Shown: positions 52,869 to 60,973 of the stretch, one piece after another
Layout: each line of letters opens with the position of its first letter
Position numbering within the stretch: the stretch's first letter is position 1
Notes under the pieces: generated by a model
Seen by the model: the letters and a program-made list of their open reading frames with translations, nothing else
The model's database searches: none
What the model was told of the DNA's origin: nothing
Assembly (NCBI GenBank): GCA_009917545.1
Contig: QZDW01000010.1
Coordinates: 62,001-126,000, forward strand
Direction of reading: 5' to 3'
Source of the DNA: a bacterium 1XD42-76
Lineage (GTDB): Bacteria; Bacillota; Clostridia; Lachnospirales; Lachnospiraceae
DNA length: 64,000 bases
Position numbers and translations under genes: made by a program

Positions 52869-53968
52869 GACCTGACTGCAATTAGCGGAACTGTAAGCTC
52901 CTGCGGCGTCATTCCGCCATGTGCCGCTGTCATTGACCGGAGATAGGAACGGGTGGGAAACATGGTGAGCTCTGTCTGCGCCACAGCCAGGTAATCCCCC
53001 AGCATGTCATTAAGGAGCGGGTGAACAGGACCCGGGCCAAACAGTTCCTCCTCAAGAACCTGTTCGTGACTGTAAAGCCGATAGGCGTCTCCCACCGCCT
53101 CCTGCCACAGGGACAAAAAATCCGGACGGCGTTCCGACTTTACAAACAAATTCATGGCACGCGGTTCAATGGAAGGGCCCCGTAAAAGAGTGGCGGCAAG
53201 CTCCGGAGCATCCTCGAGGCAGAGCCCGCGGATATCGGTAAAGCCGTGGTCGGCGGTGAGAAAGAAAAGGGTATCCGGGCAGTCCGCGGCCAGACGTTCC
53301 AGCTGCCGGTCAGCCTCCCTCAGATAATCATGGACTGCCTGTGAAGAGCAGCCGGTCTTGTGCAAAAGATGGTCGGGTTCATTGACATAGCCATAGATCA
53401 AATGAGGTCCCGGCTCCTGGCAGAGGGTACGGATATGGTTTAACACGCCGGGAAGCTCCCTGGCGCGCAGATCCCCTGTTTCATGGACGGAAAAGGAAGA
53501 GACGGTGTGCCTTTTTCGGACAAGCCCGGTGATTGTCTCCACGGGCAGAAAGGTATTCCCGATGTGGACAGAGGCGGCAGGCATCCCGTCGTCCGTGGTA
53601 TTGGGATAGAGAGCCACATTTTTCCCCAGGGGAGGCCAGTAAACGCTCCATCCCAGCCAGCCGCTCTGAGAGGGAAAAAGCGCTGTTTCCAGGGCCGTGG
53701 CTGCAGCTGCGGTCGTGGGAGGGAAAACGGAGGAGAGACACATGATCTGATGGCGGCAAAGAAACGAATCTGCCGGCAGATGACGGGAAAGGACCGCTTC
53801 CCCCAGACCGTCCAGCAAAAGAAGGACGACATTTCCCGGGGCGTCCGACAGGAGAGCGTCCGCTTCCGGCAGCGAGGGGTTGGAAGCCGCGCAGCCATAA
53901 TGCTTTAAAAGGGAGCTTCCAAGGGATGTGATGGATGTCTGAAAATCAGGAAACACATATGCGTTCAA
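52865..53968 (-). CDS. Alkaline-phosphatase-superfamily phosphodiesterase/nucleotide pyrophosphatase
   Basis: This protein of about 367 residues belongs to the type I phosphodiesterase group. The metal and nucleophile region is VVLLLLDGLGEAV and SSVFPPTTAAAATALETA (Thr nucleophile candidate), and the metal motif FFLTADHGFTDI lies later, with TAAHGGMTPQE near the end. There is no signal peptide. AAGGAGG leaves only 1 nt to the ATG at 53977 and 10 nt to a TTG at 53968, so the TTG start is preferred; both are possible. It is divergent from an Ugp-like transporter, which suggests cleavage of an imported phosphodiester. Confidence 0.87.
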   Translation of the reverse strand: MNAYVFPDFQTSITSLGSSLLKHYGCAASNPSLPEADALLSDAPGNVVLLLLDGLGEAVLSRHLPADSFLCRHQIMCLSSVFPPTTAAAATALETALFPSQSGWLGWSVYWPPLGKNVALYPNTTDDGMPAASVHIGNTFLPVETITGLVRKRHTVSSFSVHETGDLRARELPGVLNHIRTLCQEPGPHLIYGYVNEPDHLLHKTGCSSQAVHDYLREADRQLERLAADCPDTLFFLTADHGFTDIRGLCLEDAPELAATLLRGPSIEPRAMNLFVKSERRPDFLSLWQEAVGDAYRLYSHEQVLEEELFGPGPVHPLLNDMLGDYLAVAQTELTMFPTRSYLRSMTAAHGGMTPQELTVPLIAVRS

Positions 53969-54024
53969 GGGAACCATTCCTCCTTTATCTGCAAAAATCT
54001 GCTTTGTGAAGCAATAAATAAAAC

Positions 54025-54060
54025 ATTGTATCAAATTTTGCTGTAAAAATAAAGCGCTTT
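54025..54060 (-). promoter_or_regulatory. Promoter of the phosphodiesterase gene overlapped by a cre-like palindrome
   Basis: On the minus strand TTTATT (54048-54053), a 17-nt spacer and TACAAT (54025-54030) form a moderate promoter. A perfect 10-bp palindrome AAAGCGCTTT (54051-54060) overlaps the -35. It matches the core of LacI-family and CcpA (cre) operators. Confidence 0.55.
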
Positions 54061-54138
54061 TTCAGATAAATTCAAAAAGACTATAGATTTGTACTGATAT
54101 ATAAAGAAATTTGATTCGCAATTCGGTTGAAAGCTGTG

Positions 54139-54144
54139 TATAAT
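54139..54144 (+). promoter_or_regulatory. Candidate -10 of the Ugp-like operon
   Basis: TATAAT at 54139-54144 has no consensus -35 at 16-18 nt; the closest is TTGATT, 22 nt upstream. An activator may be needed. A start near 54151 would put a half copy of the intergenic repeat in the leader. Confidence 0.5.
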
Positions 54145-54162
54145 GAAATTTGCTGTTATGAA

Positions 54163-54223
54163 TGAAAGTTTTCAGGCGCATTTGGCATCCCTGCATGTAT
54201 GCCGCCTGTCGTCGGCCTTTTCA
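54163..54223 (-). repeat. Structured intergenic repeat, inverted half copy (D)
   Basis: Read on the minus strand, 54163-54223 matches the first domain of the repeat: gacaggcggcata, a diverged middle, gggatgcc-aatgcgcctg, then actttca. The second domain (catg/cagg stem) is missing. It lies in the presumed leader of the Ugp-like operon. Confidence 0.8.
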
Positions 54224-54255
54224 TATGAAAAATGTTGACAGAGTCGGAGGAAGTC

Positions 54256-55341
54256 ATGAGAATTCAGTTGAGCCATATCACGAAAGTCTTTAAGGATACC
54301 ATAGCGGTAAAGGACATGGATTTTACGGTCGAAGAGGGGGAAATGGTCTGCCTTCTGGGGCCGTCCGGCTGCGGAAAGAGTACAACACTGTCGATGATCG
54401 CGGGCCTGGAAGCACCTACGGAAGGAGAAATTTTCTTTGACGGCAGGCCGATGGCGAATGTGGAGGCAGAAAAACGGGATATCGGCATGGTATTTCAGAA
54501 TTATGCCCTGTACCCGCACATGACCGTGGAAGAGAATATCATGTTTCCCCTGAAAATGCGCTGGATGCCAAAGGCAGAGCGAAAGGAAAAGGGAAAAGAG
54601 ATTGCTAAAATGATGCAGATTACCGGGCTTTTACACCGCAGGCCCGGACAGCTCTCGGGCGGGCAGCAGCAGCGGGTGGCGATTGCCCGGGCTCTTGTAA
54701 AAGAGCCGAAGATCCTGCTTCTCGACGAGCCGTTCTCCAACCTGGACGCCAGGCTGCGCATTGAGCTTCGGGATGATATCCGTGCCTTACAGCAGAAGCT
54801 CAGGATCACAACCGTCTTTGTGACGCATGACCAGGAAGAGGCCATGAGTATTTCTGACCGTATCCTGTTAATGAATCAGGGGGAGATCCAGCAATATTCC
54901 ACACCCCAGGAGATGTACCGTTTCCCTGCCAATATGTTCGTGGCAGGATTTCTGGGAAATCCTCCAATCAACCTGATTCCCTGCCGGTACCAGGACGGGA
55001 AACTGACGGTTCCTGACTGCCGGGAGTGGGACTTTACCCCGGCAGAACCCGTACTGAGCGGGCAGGTGGGAGAGGACGCCGTTGCCGGTATCCGCCCGGA
55101 GGATCTGGAGGTTGTGGATACAGGCGGACAGCTCTGCGCGAAAGTTACTGCGATTCAGACGCTGGGGAAGGAAATCTATCTGAAACTGGAGCACAATAAC
55201 CAAACGCTGACTGCCTGTCTGGACTGGGATCACGATTACCAGATTGGTGATATCCTGAAGCTTACGGCCAGGAAGATCCATCTGTTCCCGGCAGGGCAGC
55301 AGTCTGCTTACCACCGTGGAGGTACGCGGGATGAAATATAA
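54256..55341 (+). CDS. UgpC-type ABC transporter ATPase
   Basis: This 361-aa ATPase has Walker [10 protein letters not shown], signature LSGGQQQRVAIARALV, Walker [13 protein letters not shown], switch VTHDQEEA and a C-terminal TOBE region (AGIRPEDLEVV). The ATG at 54256 follows GGAGG; the longer frame is rejected. It leads an ATPase-permease-permease-binding-protein operon and overlaps the next gene by 11 nt. Order and family fit glycerol-3-phosphate or glycerophosphodiester uptake. Confidence 0.94.
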   Translation: MRIQLSHITKVFKDTIAVKDMDFTVEEGEMVCLLGPSGCGKSTTLSMIAGLEAPTEGEIFFDGRPMANVEAEKRDIGMVFQNYALYPHMTVEENIMFPLKMRWMPKAERKEKGKEIAKMMQITGLLHRRPGQLSGGQQQRVAIARALVKEPKILLLDEPFSNLDARLRIELRDDIRALQQKLRITTVFVTHDQEEAMSISDRILLMNQGEIQQYSTPQEMYRFPANMFVAGFLGNPPINLIPCRYQDGKLTVPDCREWDFTPAEPVLSGQVGEDAVAGIRPEDLEVVDTGGQLCAKVTAIQTLGKEIYLKLEHNNQTLTACLDWDHDYQIGDILKLTARKIHLFPAGQQSAYHRGGTRDEI

Positions 55342-56269
55342 ACCTTCTACTTTCTGGCGTAAGGCGTTTGGAGAATATAAGGCATGGCTCTATCTGGCTC
55401 CGGCGCTCATCATCCTTTTTGTGTTCCAGATGTATCCTATCATCAAATCGTTTTTGATGGGCTTTTATACTGAGTTTGATTATCTGCATGATATCGTCTA
55501 TGGCTGGGGCTTTGACCATTTTGCCGATCTGGCCCAGGATGCGGATTTCCATCTGGCGATTCGAAATACATGTTATCTTACCATAGTGGCTGCCCCTCTT
55601 TCGATTCTCATTTCCCTGCTGTTTGCGGTGCTGCTGAATTCGAATATCCGGCTCCGGGGAGTATTTCAGAGCATTTACTTCCTGCCCTTTGTGACCTCAA
55701 TGGTGGCAGTCTCTATCGTGTGGGCATGGATGCTAAATAAAGATTACGGGCTGATTAACAGTATCTTAAAGACCTTCGGCATCAGCAAGGTGGCGTGGCT
55801 GACGAATCCGAAGATGACGCTTCCGGTACTGGTCGTACTCAGTATCTGGAAGGGGCTCGGCTATCGGGTGATTATTTTTCTCGCCGGCCTGCAGGGAATT
55901 GACCAGAGGTATTACTCCGCCGCCAGGCTGGACGGCGCCGGAGCGGCAAGCCGTTTCTTCCATGTCACGGTGCCTATGCTCCGTCCTACGATTTTCTTTC
56001 TGTCCGTCACGACGGTCATTGATGTATTCAAGACCTTTGACGAGGTGTATGTAATGTATTCGAACGAGCCCGGGCCGTTAAAAAGCGGGCTCACGATCGT
56101 ATACTATATTTTCACAAAATTTTACCGCCACTGGGAATTTGCATCCGCGGCTGCGGCTGCATTCGTCCTGTTCCTGATAATCCTTTCCATTACATTGCTC
56201 CAGTTCGCGGCAGTGCGTCTGGCAAGGTGGTACGAAGAAAGGAGGCAGGCCCATGAAGAAATGGAATAA
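55331..56269 (+). CDS. ABC permease, UgpA type
   Basis: This 312-aa permease has six membrane segments and the coupling loop YYSAARLDGAGAASRFFHVTVPML. The ATG at 55331 follows GGAGG within the end of the ATPase gene. TYPE-specific pattern: long first loop (GFYTEFDYLHDIVYGWGFDHF), as in UgpA/MalF relatives. It works with the next permease. Confidence 0.93.
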   Translation: MKYKPSTFWRKAFGEYKAWLYLAPALIILFVFQMYPIIKSFLMGFYTEFDYLHDIVYGWGFDHFADLAQDADFHLAIRNTCYLTIVAAPLSILISLLFAVLLNSNIRLRGVFQSIYFLPFVTSMVAVSIVWAWMLNKDYGLINSILKTFGISKVAWLTNPKMTLPVLVVLSIWKGLGYRVIIFLAGLQGIDQRYYSAARLDGAGAASRFFHVTVPMLRPTIFFLSVTTVIDVFKTFDEVYVMYSNEPGPLKSGLTIVYYIFTKFYRHWEFASAAAAAFVLFLIILSITLLQFAAVRLARWYEERRQAHEEME

Positions 56270-57083
56270 CCGGTTTGTGAAAGCTGCAACATACGGGATC
56301 CTGACTGCAGGCGCTGCATTTATCCTGCTGCCTTTTGTCTGGATGATTCTTACCTCTGTAAAACCCGGGAACGAAGTGCTCCTGATGCCGCCCAGATGGC
56401 TTCCCTCAAAGATACAGTGGGAAAATTATGTTAAGGCGTTTCAGGCAGTTCCCTTTATGACGTATTTTAAAAACAGCGTGATCGTTACGGTCTGTATTAC
56501 CTCCTGTGAGCTTATCACAACCGTGCTGGCGGCTTTTGCCTTTGCCCGTCTGGAATTTAAGGGGAAAAATCTGCTTTTTATGCTTTTGGTGGCAACCATG
56601 ATGGTGCCTGGGGAGATTCTGGTGATTCCCAATTTTGTCACATTGGCAAAGCTTGGCTGGATTAATTCCTACAAGGCGTTAATCGCACCCTGGGCAGCCA
56701 GCGTTTTCTCCATCTTTCTTCTGAGGCAGCAGTTTGCTTCGATTCCGGAGTCATATTATAAGGCTGCGAGGATGGACGGCTGCGGCGATCTGCGCTATCT
56801 GTTGACGGTCATGGTGCCCATGTCGCGTCCGACGCTCGTTTCCGTGGCACTTTTGAAGGTCATCAACAGCTGGAATTCGTATCTGTGGCCCCTGATCGCG
56901 ACAAATGAGAAAACGATGCGGACGCTTCCGGTAGGCCTGGCCTATTTTTCCACAGAGGCCGGGGTCCAGTATAATACGCTGATGGCATTTTCGCTGTTAA
57001 TCATTTCACCGACCCTGATCATGTATGCTTTGACACAGAAATACATTATCCAGGGAGTCAGCAAGAACGGCCTCAAAGGCTGA
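56253..57083 (+). CDS. ABC permease, UgpE type
   Basis: This 276-aa permease begins LLPFVWMILTSVKPGNE, typical of UgpE/MalG subunits, and has the coupling loop SYYKAARMDGCGDLRYLLTVMVPMSRP. Its start overlaps the previous gene by 17 nt and has AAAGGAGG. The end is IIQGVSKNGLKG, as in family members. Confidence 0.93.
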   Translation: MKKWNNRFVKAATYGILTAGAAFILLPFVWMILTSVKPGNEVLLMPPRWLPSKIQWENYVKAFQAVPFMTYFKNSVIVTVCITSCELITTVLAAFAFARLEFKGKNLLFMLLVATMMVPGEILVIPNFVTLAKLGWINSYKALIAPWAASVFSIFLLRQQFASIPESYYKAARMDGCGDLRYLLTVMVPMSRPTLVSVALLKVINSWNSYLWPLIATNEKTMRTLPVGLAYFSTEAGVQYNTLMAFSLLIISPTLIMYALTQKYIIQGVSKNGLKG

Positions 57084-57183
57084 GGCATGAAAACAGGATA
57101 AATCTGGCAAAACGCGGCGTGCCGGATGGTGCAGTCCGTGGAAGCCATTTTTAAAATTTTTACATTGAAGGAGAGGAATAACA

Positions 57184-58596
57184 ATGAAAAGAATGACAGC
57201 CTTATGTATGGCGGCTGCAGTGACGCTTTCCATGACAGCCTGCAGCTCTGGTTCGAACGGGCAAAGCACAGAGACGACCGCACCTGCGGCATCTTCCCAG
57301 ACGGAGACAACCGCCGCAGAGACAAAAGCGGAGACGGCCGCAACGGAAACAACGGCAGCAGAGATGACGGCTTCCGCCGAAAAAGAGGAGGTCGAGATCA
57401 CATTCTGGCATGCAATGAGCGGCGTGAATGAGGAGGCAATCCAGAAAATCACTGATGATTTCACCAAAGAATATCCCCATATCAAGGTGACTCTGATGAA
57501 TCAGGGCGGCTATCTGGATCTGTTTGATAAACTGATGGCATCCGCAAAGGCCAACCAGCTCCCGAACCTGGCTCAGATTTACTCGAACCGCCTGTCCTGG
57601 TATGTGGACAAAGGGCTGGCGCTTGATTTGAACACTTATATGAATGACAGCGAACTTGGCTTTTCCGCAGAGGAAAAGGCAGACTTTCCGGATATGTTCA
57701 TGGACGACTGTATCTGGGGTGACAAGCAGTACGCCATGCCGTTTAACAAGAGCCAGATGGTTCTCTACTATAATGTAGACATGTTTGAGGAAGCGAAACT
57801 TGAGGTCCCCACGACCTGGGAAGAGTGGGCTGACGCGGCAGAAAAGCTTACAAAGGATACGGACGGGGACGGCGAGCCGGATATCTACGGCGTTGTATTT
57901 GCCAACAACCTGTCTACCGATATCGCTCCCTGGGTAAGGCAGGCAGGCGGAGACACGATCGACGAAGAGGCAGGCAAGCCGATGTTCGATACGCCGGAAA
58001 TGAAGGAAGCGATTGAGTTCCTTAACGGGATGTTCCAGAACCAATCCGCACGCTTTGCAGGCGAGGACAAGAACGCCAACACGCCGGTACAGCAGGGACG
58101 TGCCGCTATGTGCGTGGCTTCCACCTCTGCGCTTCCGTATATCGAAAGCGATACGATGGAAGGCATCACGATCAATGCAGCTGCTCTGCCGGGACATAAG
58201 AACAATGCCCAGCTGTATTATGGTACGAACGTAACAATCTATGATACGGGAAGCGATGCACAGAAAGAGGCATCCTGGCTGTATCTGAAATTCCTGACGA
58301 GCACGGAAAATACCGCTTATTTTGCTGCCCAGACCGGTTACATCCCGGTTCGCAAATCTGCTGAGACCGACCCGGTATTCGCAGAGGTTCTGGCGCAGAA
58401 GCCGATGAAGCAGCTCTGCTTTGAGTGCATGGACGACGGTTTCCAGGGCGAGCGCTGCACCGGAAGCATCAATGCCCTTGATGCGCTTGGCGATCAGATC
58501 GACCTGATCTTCAGCGGAGAAAAAGAGATTGACGCTGCCTTAAAAGACGCTCAGGCAAACGGAGAGAAGGCGATCGCAGAGGCACAGAGCAACTAA
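57184..58596 (+). CDS. UgpB-type ABC binding lipoprotein
   Basis: This 470-aa lipoprotein has lipobox SMTAC (Cys at residue ~20) and a Thr/Ala/Glu-rich spacer of ~50 residues. The family 1 binding fold then includes ITFWHAMSGVNEEAIQKI, LYYNVDMFEEAKLEVPTTWEEW and the calcium-loop-like DTDGDGEPDIYG. The opening ITFWHAM and length fit UgpB, which binds sn-glycerol-3-phosphate or glycerophosphocholine. It is last in the operon, followed by a terminator. Confidence 0.93.
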   Translation: MKRMTALCMAAAVTLSMTACSSGSNGQSTETTAPAASSQTETTAAETKAETAATETTAAEMTASAEKEEVEITFWHAMSGVNEEAIQKITDDFTKEYPHIKVTLMNQGGYLDLFDKLMASAKANQLPNLAQIYSNRLSWYVDKGLALDLNTYMNDSELGFSAEEKADFPDMFMDDCIWGDKQYAMPFNKSQMVLYYNVDMFEEAKLEVPTTWEEWADAAEKLTKDTDGDGEPDIYGVVFANNLSTDIAPWVRQAGGDTIDEEAGKPMFDTPEMKEAIEFLNGMFQNQSARFAGEDKNANTPVQQGRAAMCVASTSALPYIESDTMEGITINAAALPGHKNNAQLYYGTNVTIYDTGSDAQKEASWLYLKFLTSTENTAYFAAQTGYIPVRKSAETDPVFAEVLAQKPMKQLCFECMDDGFQGERCTGSINALDALGDQIDLIFSGEKEIDAALKDAQANGEKAIAEAQSN

Positions 58597-58652
58597 GACC
58601 TGAGTGCCGCAGATTTATGTGCGCCGGAAGGAATGCAGAATTGGCGCATCTG

Positions 58653-58706
58653 GAGAGTTGCCGCATCCATGACTGACGGAATCATTCATGCGGCAGCTCT
58701 TTTTTG
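58653..58706 (+). terminator. Terminator after the Ugp-like operon
   Basis: A long stem (gagagttgccgcat with atgcggcagctctt, one G-U pair) has a 21-nt loop, and TTTTTT follows at about 58700. Confidence 0.85.
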
Positions 58707-58771
58707 TCAACGAATGGCATTTGCCAGGTCAGGACGTTCCAGAAACACAAAGCCTGAAGAAAGGGGACAGA

Positions 58772-59617
58772 ATGGATTATTTTATTTCAGATATGGACGG
58801 TACGCTTCTTGACGGCCGGGGATGTCTCAGTGAAAATACGATTCGGATTTTAAGGCCGCTCATAGAAAAAGGCCTGCATTTTACAGTGGCTACGGCCAGG
58901 ACACCGCTGTCGGCGGTTCCTCTTTTGTCAGCCCTCTCTGTCAGGGAACCCATGATTCTTATGAACGGCGCACTCTTGTATGAACCACAGGAAGGGCGCT
59001 TTTTTTCCTTTACAGGCTTTGGAGAAGCTGCAATGGCCGTTCTTACTGAAGCAGAACAAGATGGGGTGGAAGGCATGCTGTTTACGGCAGAAGAGGAGAT
59101 GCTTTGTATCTACCTGGGGAATGTGAAACACAGTATGTGGGACGGGTATTTCGATTGGGAGGCGGCGCAGATACCAGCGCTTTCACGAACGATTCGCAGT
59201 GGTTCGGCCGCATCGCTGTCAGGAAAAGAAGTGATCTATGCACTTTATATGGACGATGAGCCAAAAGCGCTCGGCCGGATGGCAGAGCATCTTTCCGGCT
59301 GCCAGGAGCTTACAGTCGATTTTTATAAGGACCAGTATACGAAAAACCGCTGGTGTCTGGAGCTGTGCAGCAGTGCTGCATCCAAGGGGCGTGCAGTCAG
59401 GTGTTTGCGGGAACGGATTCCGGAAGCCAGATTTTGGGCATTTGGGGACAGCAGAAACGATATCCCGTTATTTGAGGCCTGCGACAGAGCGTTGGCAGTG
59501 GCAAATGCCTGCGAGGAATTGAAAATGCTGGCGGATGAGGTGATTTTAAGCAATACGAAAGACGGCGTTGCTAAATTTGTGAAAGAATATGGGGCAAGTC
59601 TTGCGCTCCGGCGCTGA
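58772..59617 (+). CDS. Cof-type HAD-IIB hydrolase (sugar/small-molecule phosphatase)
   Basis: This 281-aa phosphatase has HAD motif I ISDMDGTLLDG, motif II-type TVATARTPLSAV, Lys motif in SKGRAVRCL and motif IV FGDSRNDIPLFE. The cap is of C2B type. The ATG at 58772 follows AAAGGGGA; a longer frame from 58688 starts inside the terminator. It lies just after the Ugp-like operon and could dephosphorylate imported phosphocompounds, but HAD substrates cannot be predicted from sequence. Confidence 0.92.
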   Translation: MDYFISDMDGTLLDGRGCLSENTIRILRPLIEKGLHFTVATARTPLSAVPLLSALSVREPMILMNGALLYEPQEGRFFSFTGFGEAAMAVLTEAEQDGVEGMLFTAEEEMLCIYLGNVKHSMWDGYFDWEAAQIPALSRTIRSGSAASLSGKEVIYALYMDDEPKALGRMAEHLSGCQELTVDFYKDQYTKNRWCLELCSSAASKGRAVRCLRERIPEARFWAFGDSRNDIPLFEACDRALAVANACEELKMLADEVILSNTKDGVAKFVKEYGASLALRR

Positions 59618-59707
59618 TCTGCACGAAAAGCAGGGTACGGCGGTTTCATGGGGCGGGGGACATGGAGACGGCGGAAAGAGCAGGCCCTGTCAATACAGGG
59701 AAGGGGA

Positions 59708-59734
59708 ACAGAAACCGGATTTGTGCATAATTTA
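59708..59734 (+). promoter_or_regulatory. Candidate mother-cell (sigma-K/sigma-E-like) promoter of cotJ
   Basis: AC at 59708-59709, a 16-nt spacer and CATAATTTA at 59726-59734 match the sigma-K pattern AC-N16-CATAnnnTA; sigma-E -10 elements are similar. The position is 30 nt before the cotJA start codon, suiting spore-coat expression. The consensus is short, so this is only suggestive. Confidence 0.5.
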
Positions 59735-59763
59735 TACTAGAAAACAAGAAGGAGAGCAATCTT

Positions 59764-60015
59764 ATGAATTATAATAATCAGGCCGGTTCCCGTGTGCGGA
59801 CGCAGGCGCCGGTTCAGGCGATGGCGGCCGTCCCCGGCGAATTCTGTGCGGTGTCTGCGGATTCCTGCGGCGGGTTTTCTCCGGATCGCTTCCCGGTCGG
59901 TATGGGATATGTGCCGATACAGAGATGGGAGATGCCGTATCCTTTAAATAAGGCGTTTATGCGTGGAACGATTTTCCAGTCCCTGGATTATCCATTTATG
60001 AGGGGGTGCAGATGA
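59764..60015 (+). CDS. cotJA: CotJA spore coat-associated protein
   Basis: This 83-aa protein has the CotJA core VGMGYVPIQRWEMPYPLNKAFMRGTIFQSLDYPFM in its C-terminal half, preceded by a variable Ala/Gln segment. CotJA is part of the cotJABC coat operon made in the mother cell. AAGGAGAG precedes the ATG. Its stop TGA overlaps the next start (ATGA). Confidence 0.9.
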   Translation: MNYNNQAGSRVRTQAPVQAMAAVPGEFCAVSADSCGGFSPDRFPVGMGYVPIQRWEMPYPLNKAFMRGTIFQSLDYPFMRGCR

Positions 60016-60719
60016 TGGCAGGTATGGGCTGTGGAATGGGATGCAATTCCAGAACAATGACGGCATCCGGGATACGAGGTAACATGGGGATGGAAGCCGG
60101 TATGGAGGCAGGTATGCGCGCTGGTATGGAAGCAGGCCTGCAGGCTGCTTTGCGCGCAGGAGTACCGGGAGAGATGCACGTTGAATTTTCCGGAAATATG
60201 CCGGATCGGATGCCGGGAGAGATGCCGCCGTCCATGTTTGCCGGAATGCCCGCAGACAGCGGCATGGCGAATGCGACACCGGCTGCGCCGGGCAATATGC
60301 CGCCGTCGATGCCCATGAATGGAGCGAATGCAATGCCTGTGAACGGGGGTGTATCAGGAAACGATGTCATGCCCATAAACGGAAGTGTGGCAGGAAGCAG
60401 CGCGATGCCTGTGAACAGCGCTGCAGGAAATAACCAGATGGCCGGCGGCTGCATCATGCGTCCGGGGATGGAGCGGACAAAGGCGGCGATGATGCAGCAG
60501 ATCAATGAAGCCAGCTTTGCAATGGACGATGTGCTGCTGTTTTTGGATACGCACCCGGAGGATACAGAAGCCCTGAATTATTATCGGAGCGTTGTAAATA
60601 TGAGAAAGAATGCCCTTGACGCGTATCAAAGACAATTTGGCCCGCTTCTGGTTGACGATGTGACATCAAACACCTGGGACTGGGTGACGGAAAAATGGCC
60701 GTGGGAAGGGGGATATTGA
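60012..60719 (+). CDS. cotJB: CotJB spore coat protein with a long Met/Gly/Asn-rich N-terminal extension
   Basis: The last ~80 residues are CotJB (INEASFAMDDVLLFLDTHPEDTEAL, YRSVVNMRKNALDAYQRQFGPLL, WDWVTEKWPWEGGY). Normal CotJB proteins are about 85-90 residues. Here ~150 residues precede that domain, built of Met-rich pseudo-repeats (MEAGMEAGMRAGMEAG), then Pro/Met/Asn segments (PPSMPMNGANAMPVNG, DVMPINGSVAG, SAMPVNSAAG). The ATG at 60012 makes the ATGA overlap with cotJA; a GTG at 60006 is possible. The Met-rich part may be a metal- or oxidant-reactive coat matrix; that is inference. Confidence 0.88.
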   Translation: MMAGMGCGMGCNSRTMTASGIRGNMGMEAGMEAGMRAGMEAGLQAALRAGVPGEMHVEFSGNMPDRMPGEMPPSMFAGMPADSGMANATPAAPGNMPPSMPMNGANAMPVNGGVSGNDVMPINGSVAGSSAMPVNSAAGNNQMAGGCIMRPGMERTKAAMMQQINEASFAMDDVLLFLDTHPEDTEALNYYRSVVNMRKNALDAYQRQFGPLLVDDVTSNTWDWVTEKWPWEGGY

Positions 60720-60720
60720 T

Positions 60721-60921
60721 ATGTGGTTATATGAGAAGAGATTGCAGTATCCGGTAAATATCAAGGAGCCGAACGCGAAGATGGCTCAGTTCATCATGAG
60801 CCAGTACGGCGGCCCGGACGGCGAGATGGGCGCCTCCATGCGCTACCTTTCCCAGCGGTACGCGATGCCCTATGGAGAACAGAAGGCAGTGCTGACGGAT
60901 ATCGGTGTATCGGTGTTATAA
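60721..60921 (+). pseudogene. cotJC: cotJC 5' fragment, cut by the integrated element
   Basis: The first ~62 codons are CotJC, a manganese-catalase-like coat protein (MWLYEKRLQYPV, SQYGGPDGEMGASMRYLSQRY, LTDIG). Family members run to about 190 residues and continue from TDIG into TEE(L/F)AHLEM, with metal-ligand Glu and His. Here, after the Gly codon at 60904-60906, four foreign codons (VSVL) and a stop follow. All metal-binding positions after residue ~62 are lost in the present arrangement. The rest of the gene should lie beyond the element, outside the window. Annotated as a split gene; it may be restorable by excision. Confidence 0.85.
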
Positions 60922-60946
60922 TTGCACATCTTAGATTTAAGTAGAT

Positions 60947-60972
60947 GCTCCGGGAGTTTCAGTTTCCGGAGC
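60947..60972 (-). terminator. Hairpin between recombinase stop and cotJC junction
   Basis: A perfect 7-bp stem gctccgg/ccggagc (60947-60953 with 60966-60972) lies 1 nt beyond the recombinase stop codon. No T run follows on the minus strand. It may be a terminator or a recombinase-end feature. Confidence 0.5.
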
Positions 60973-60973
60973 C

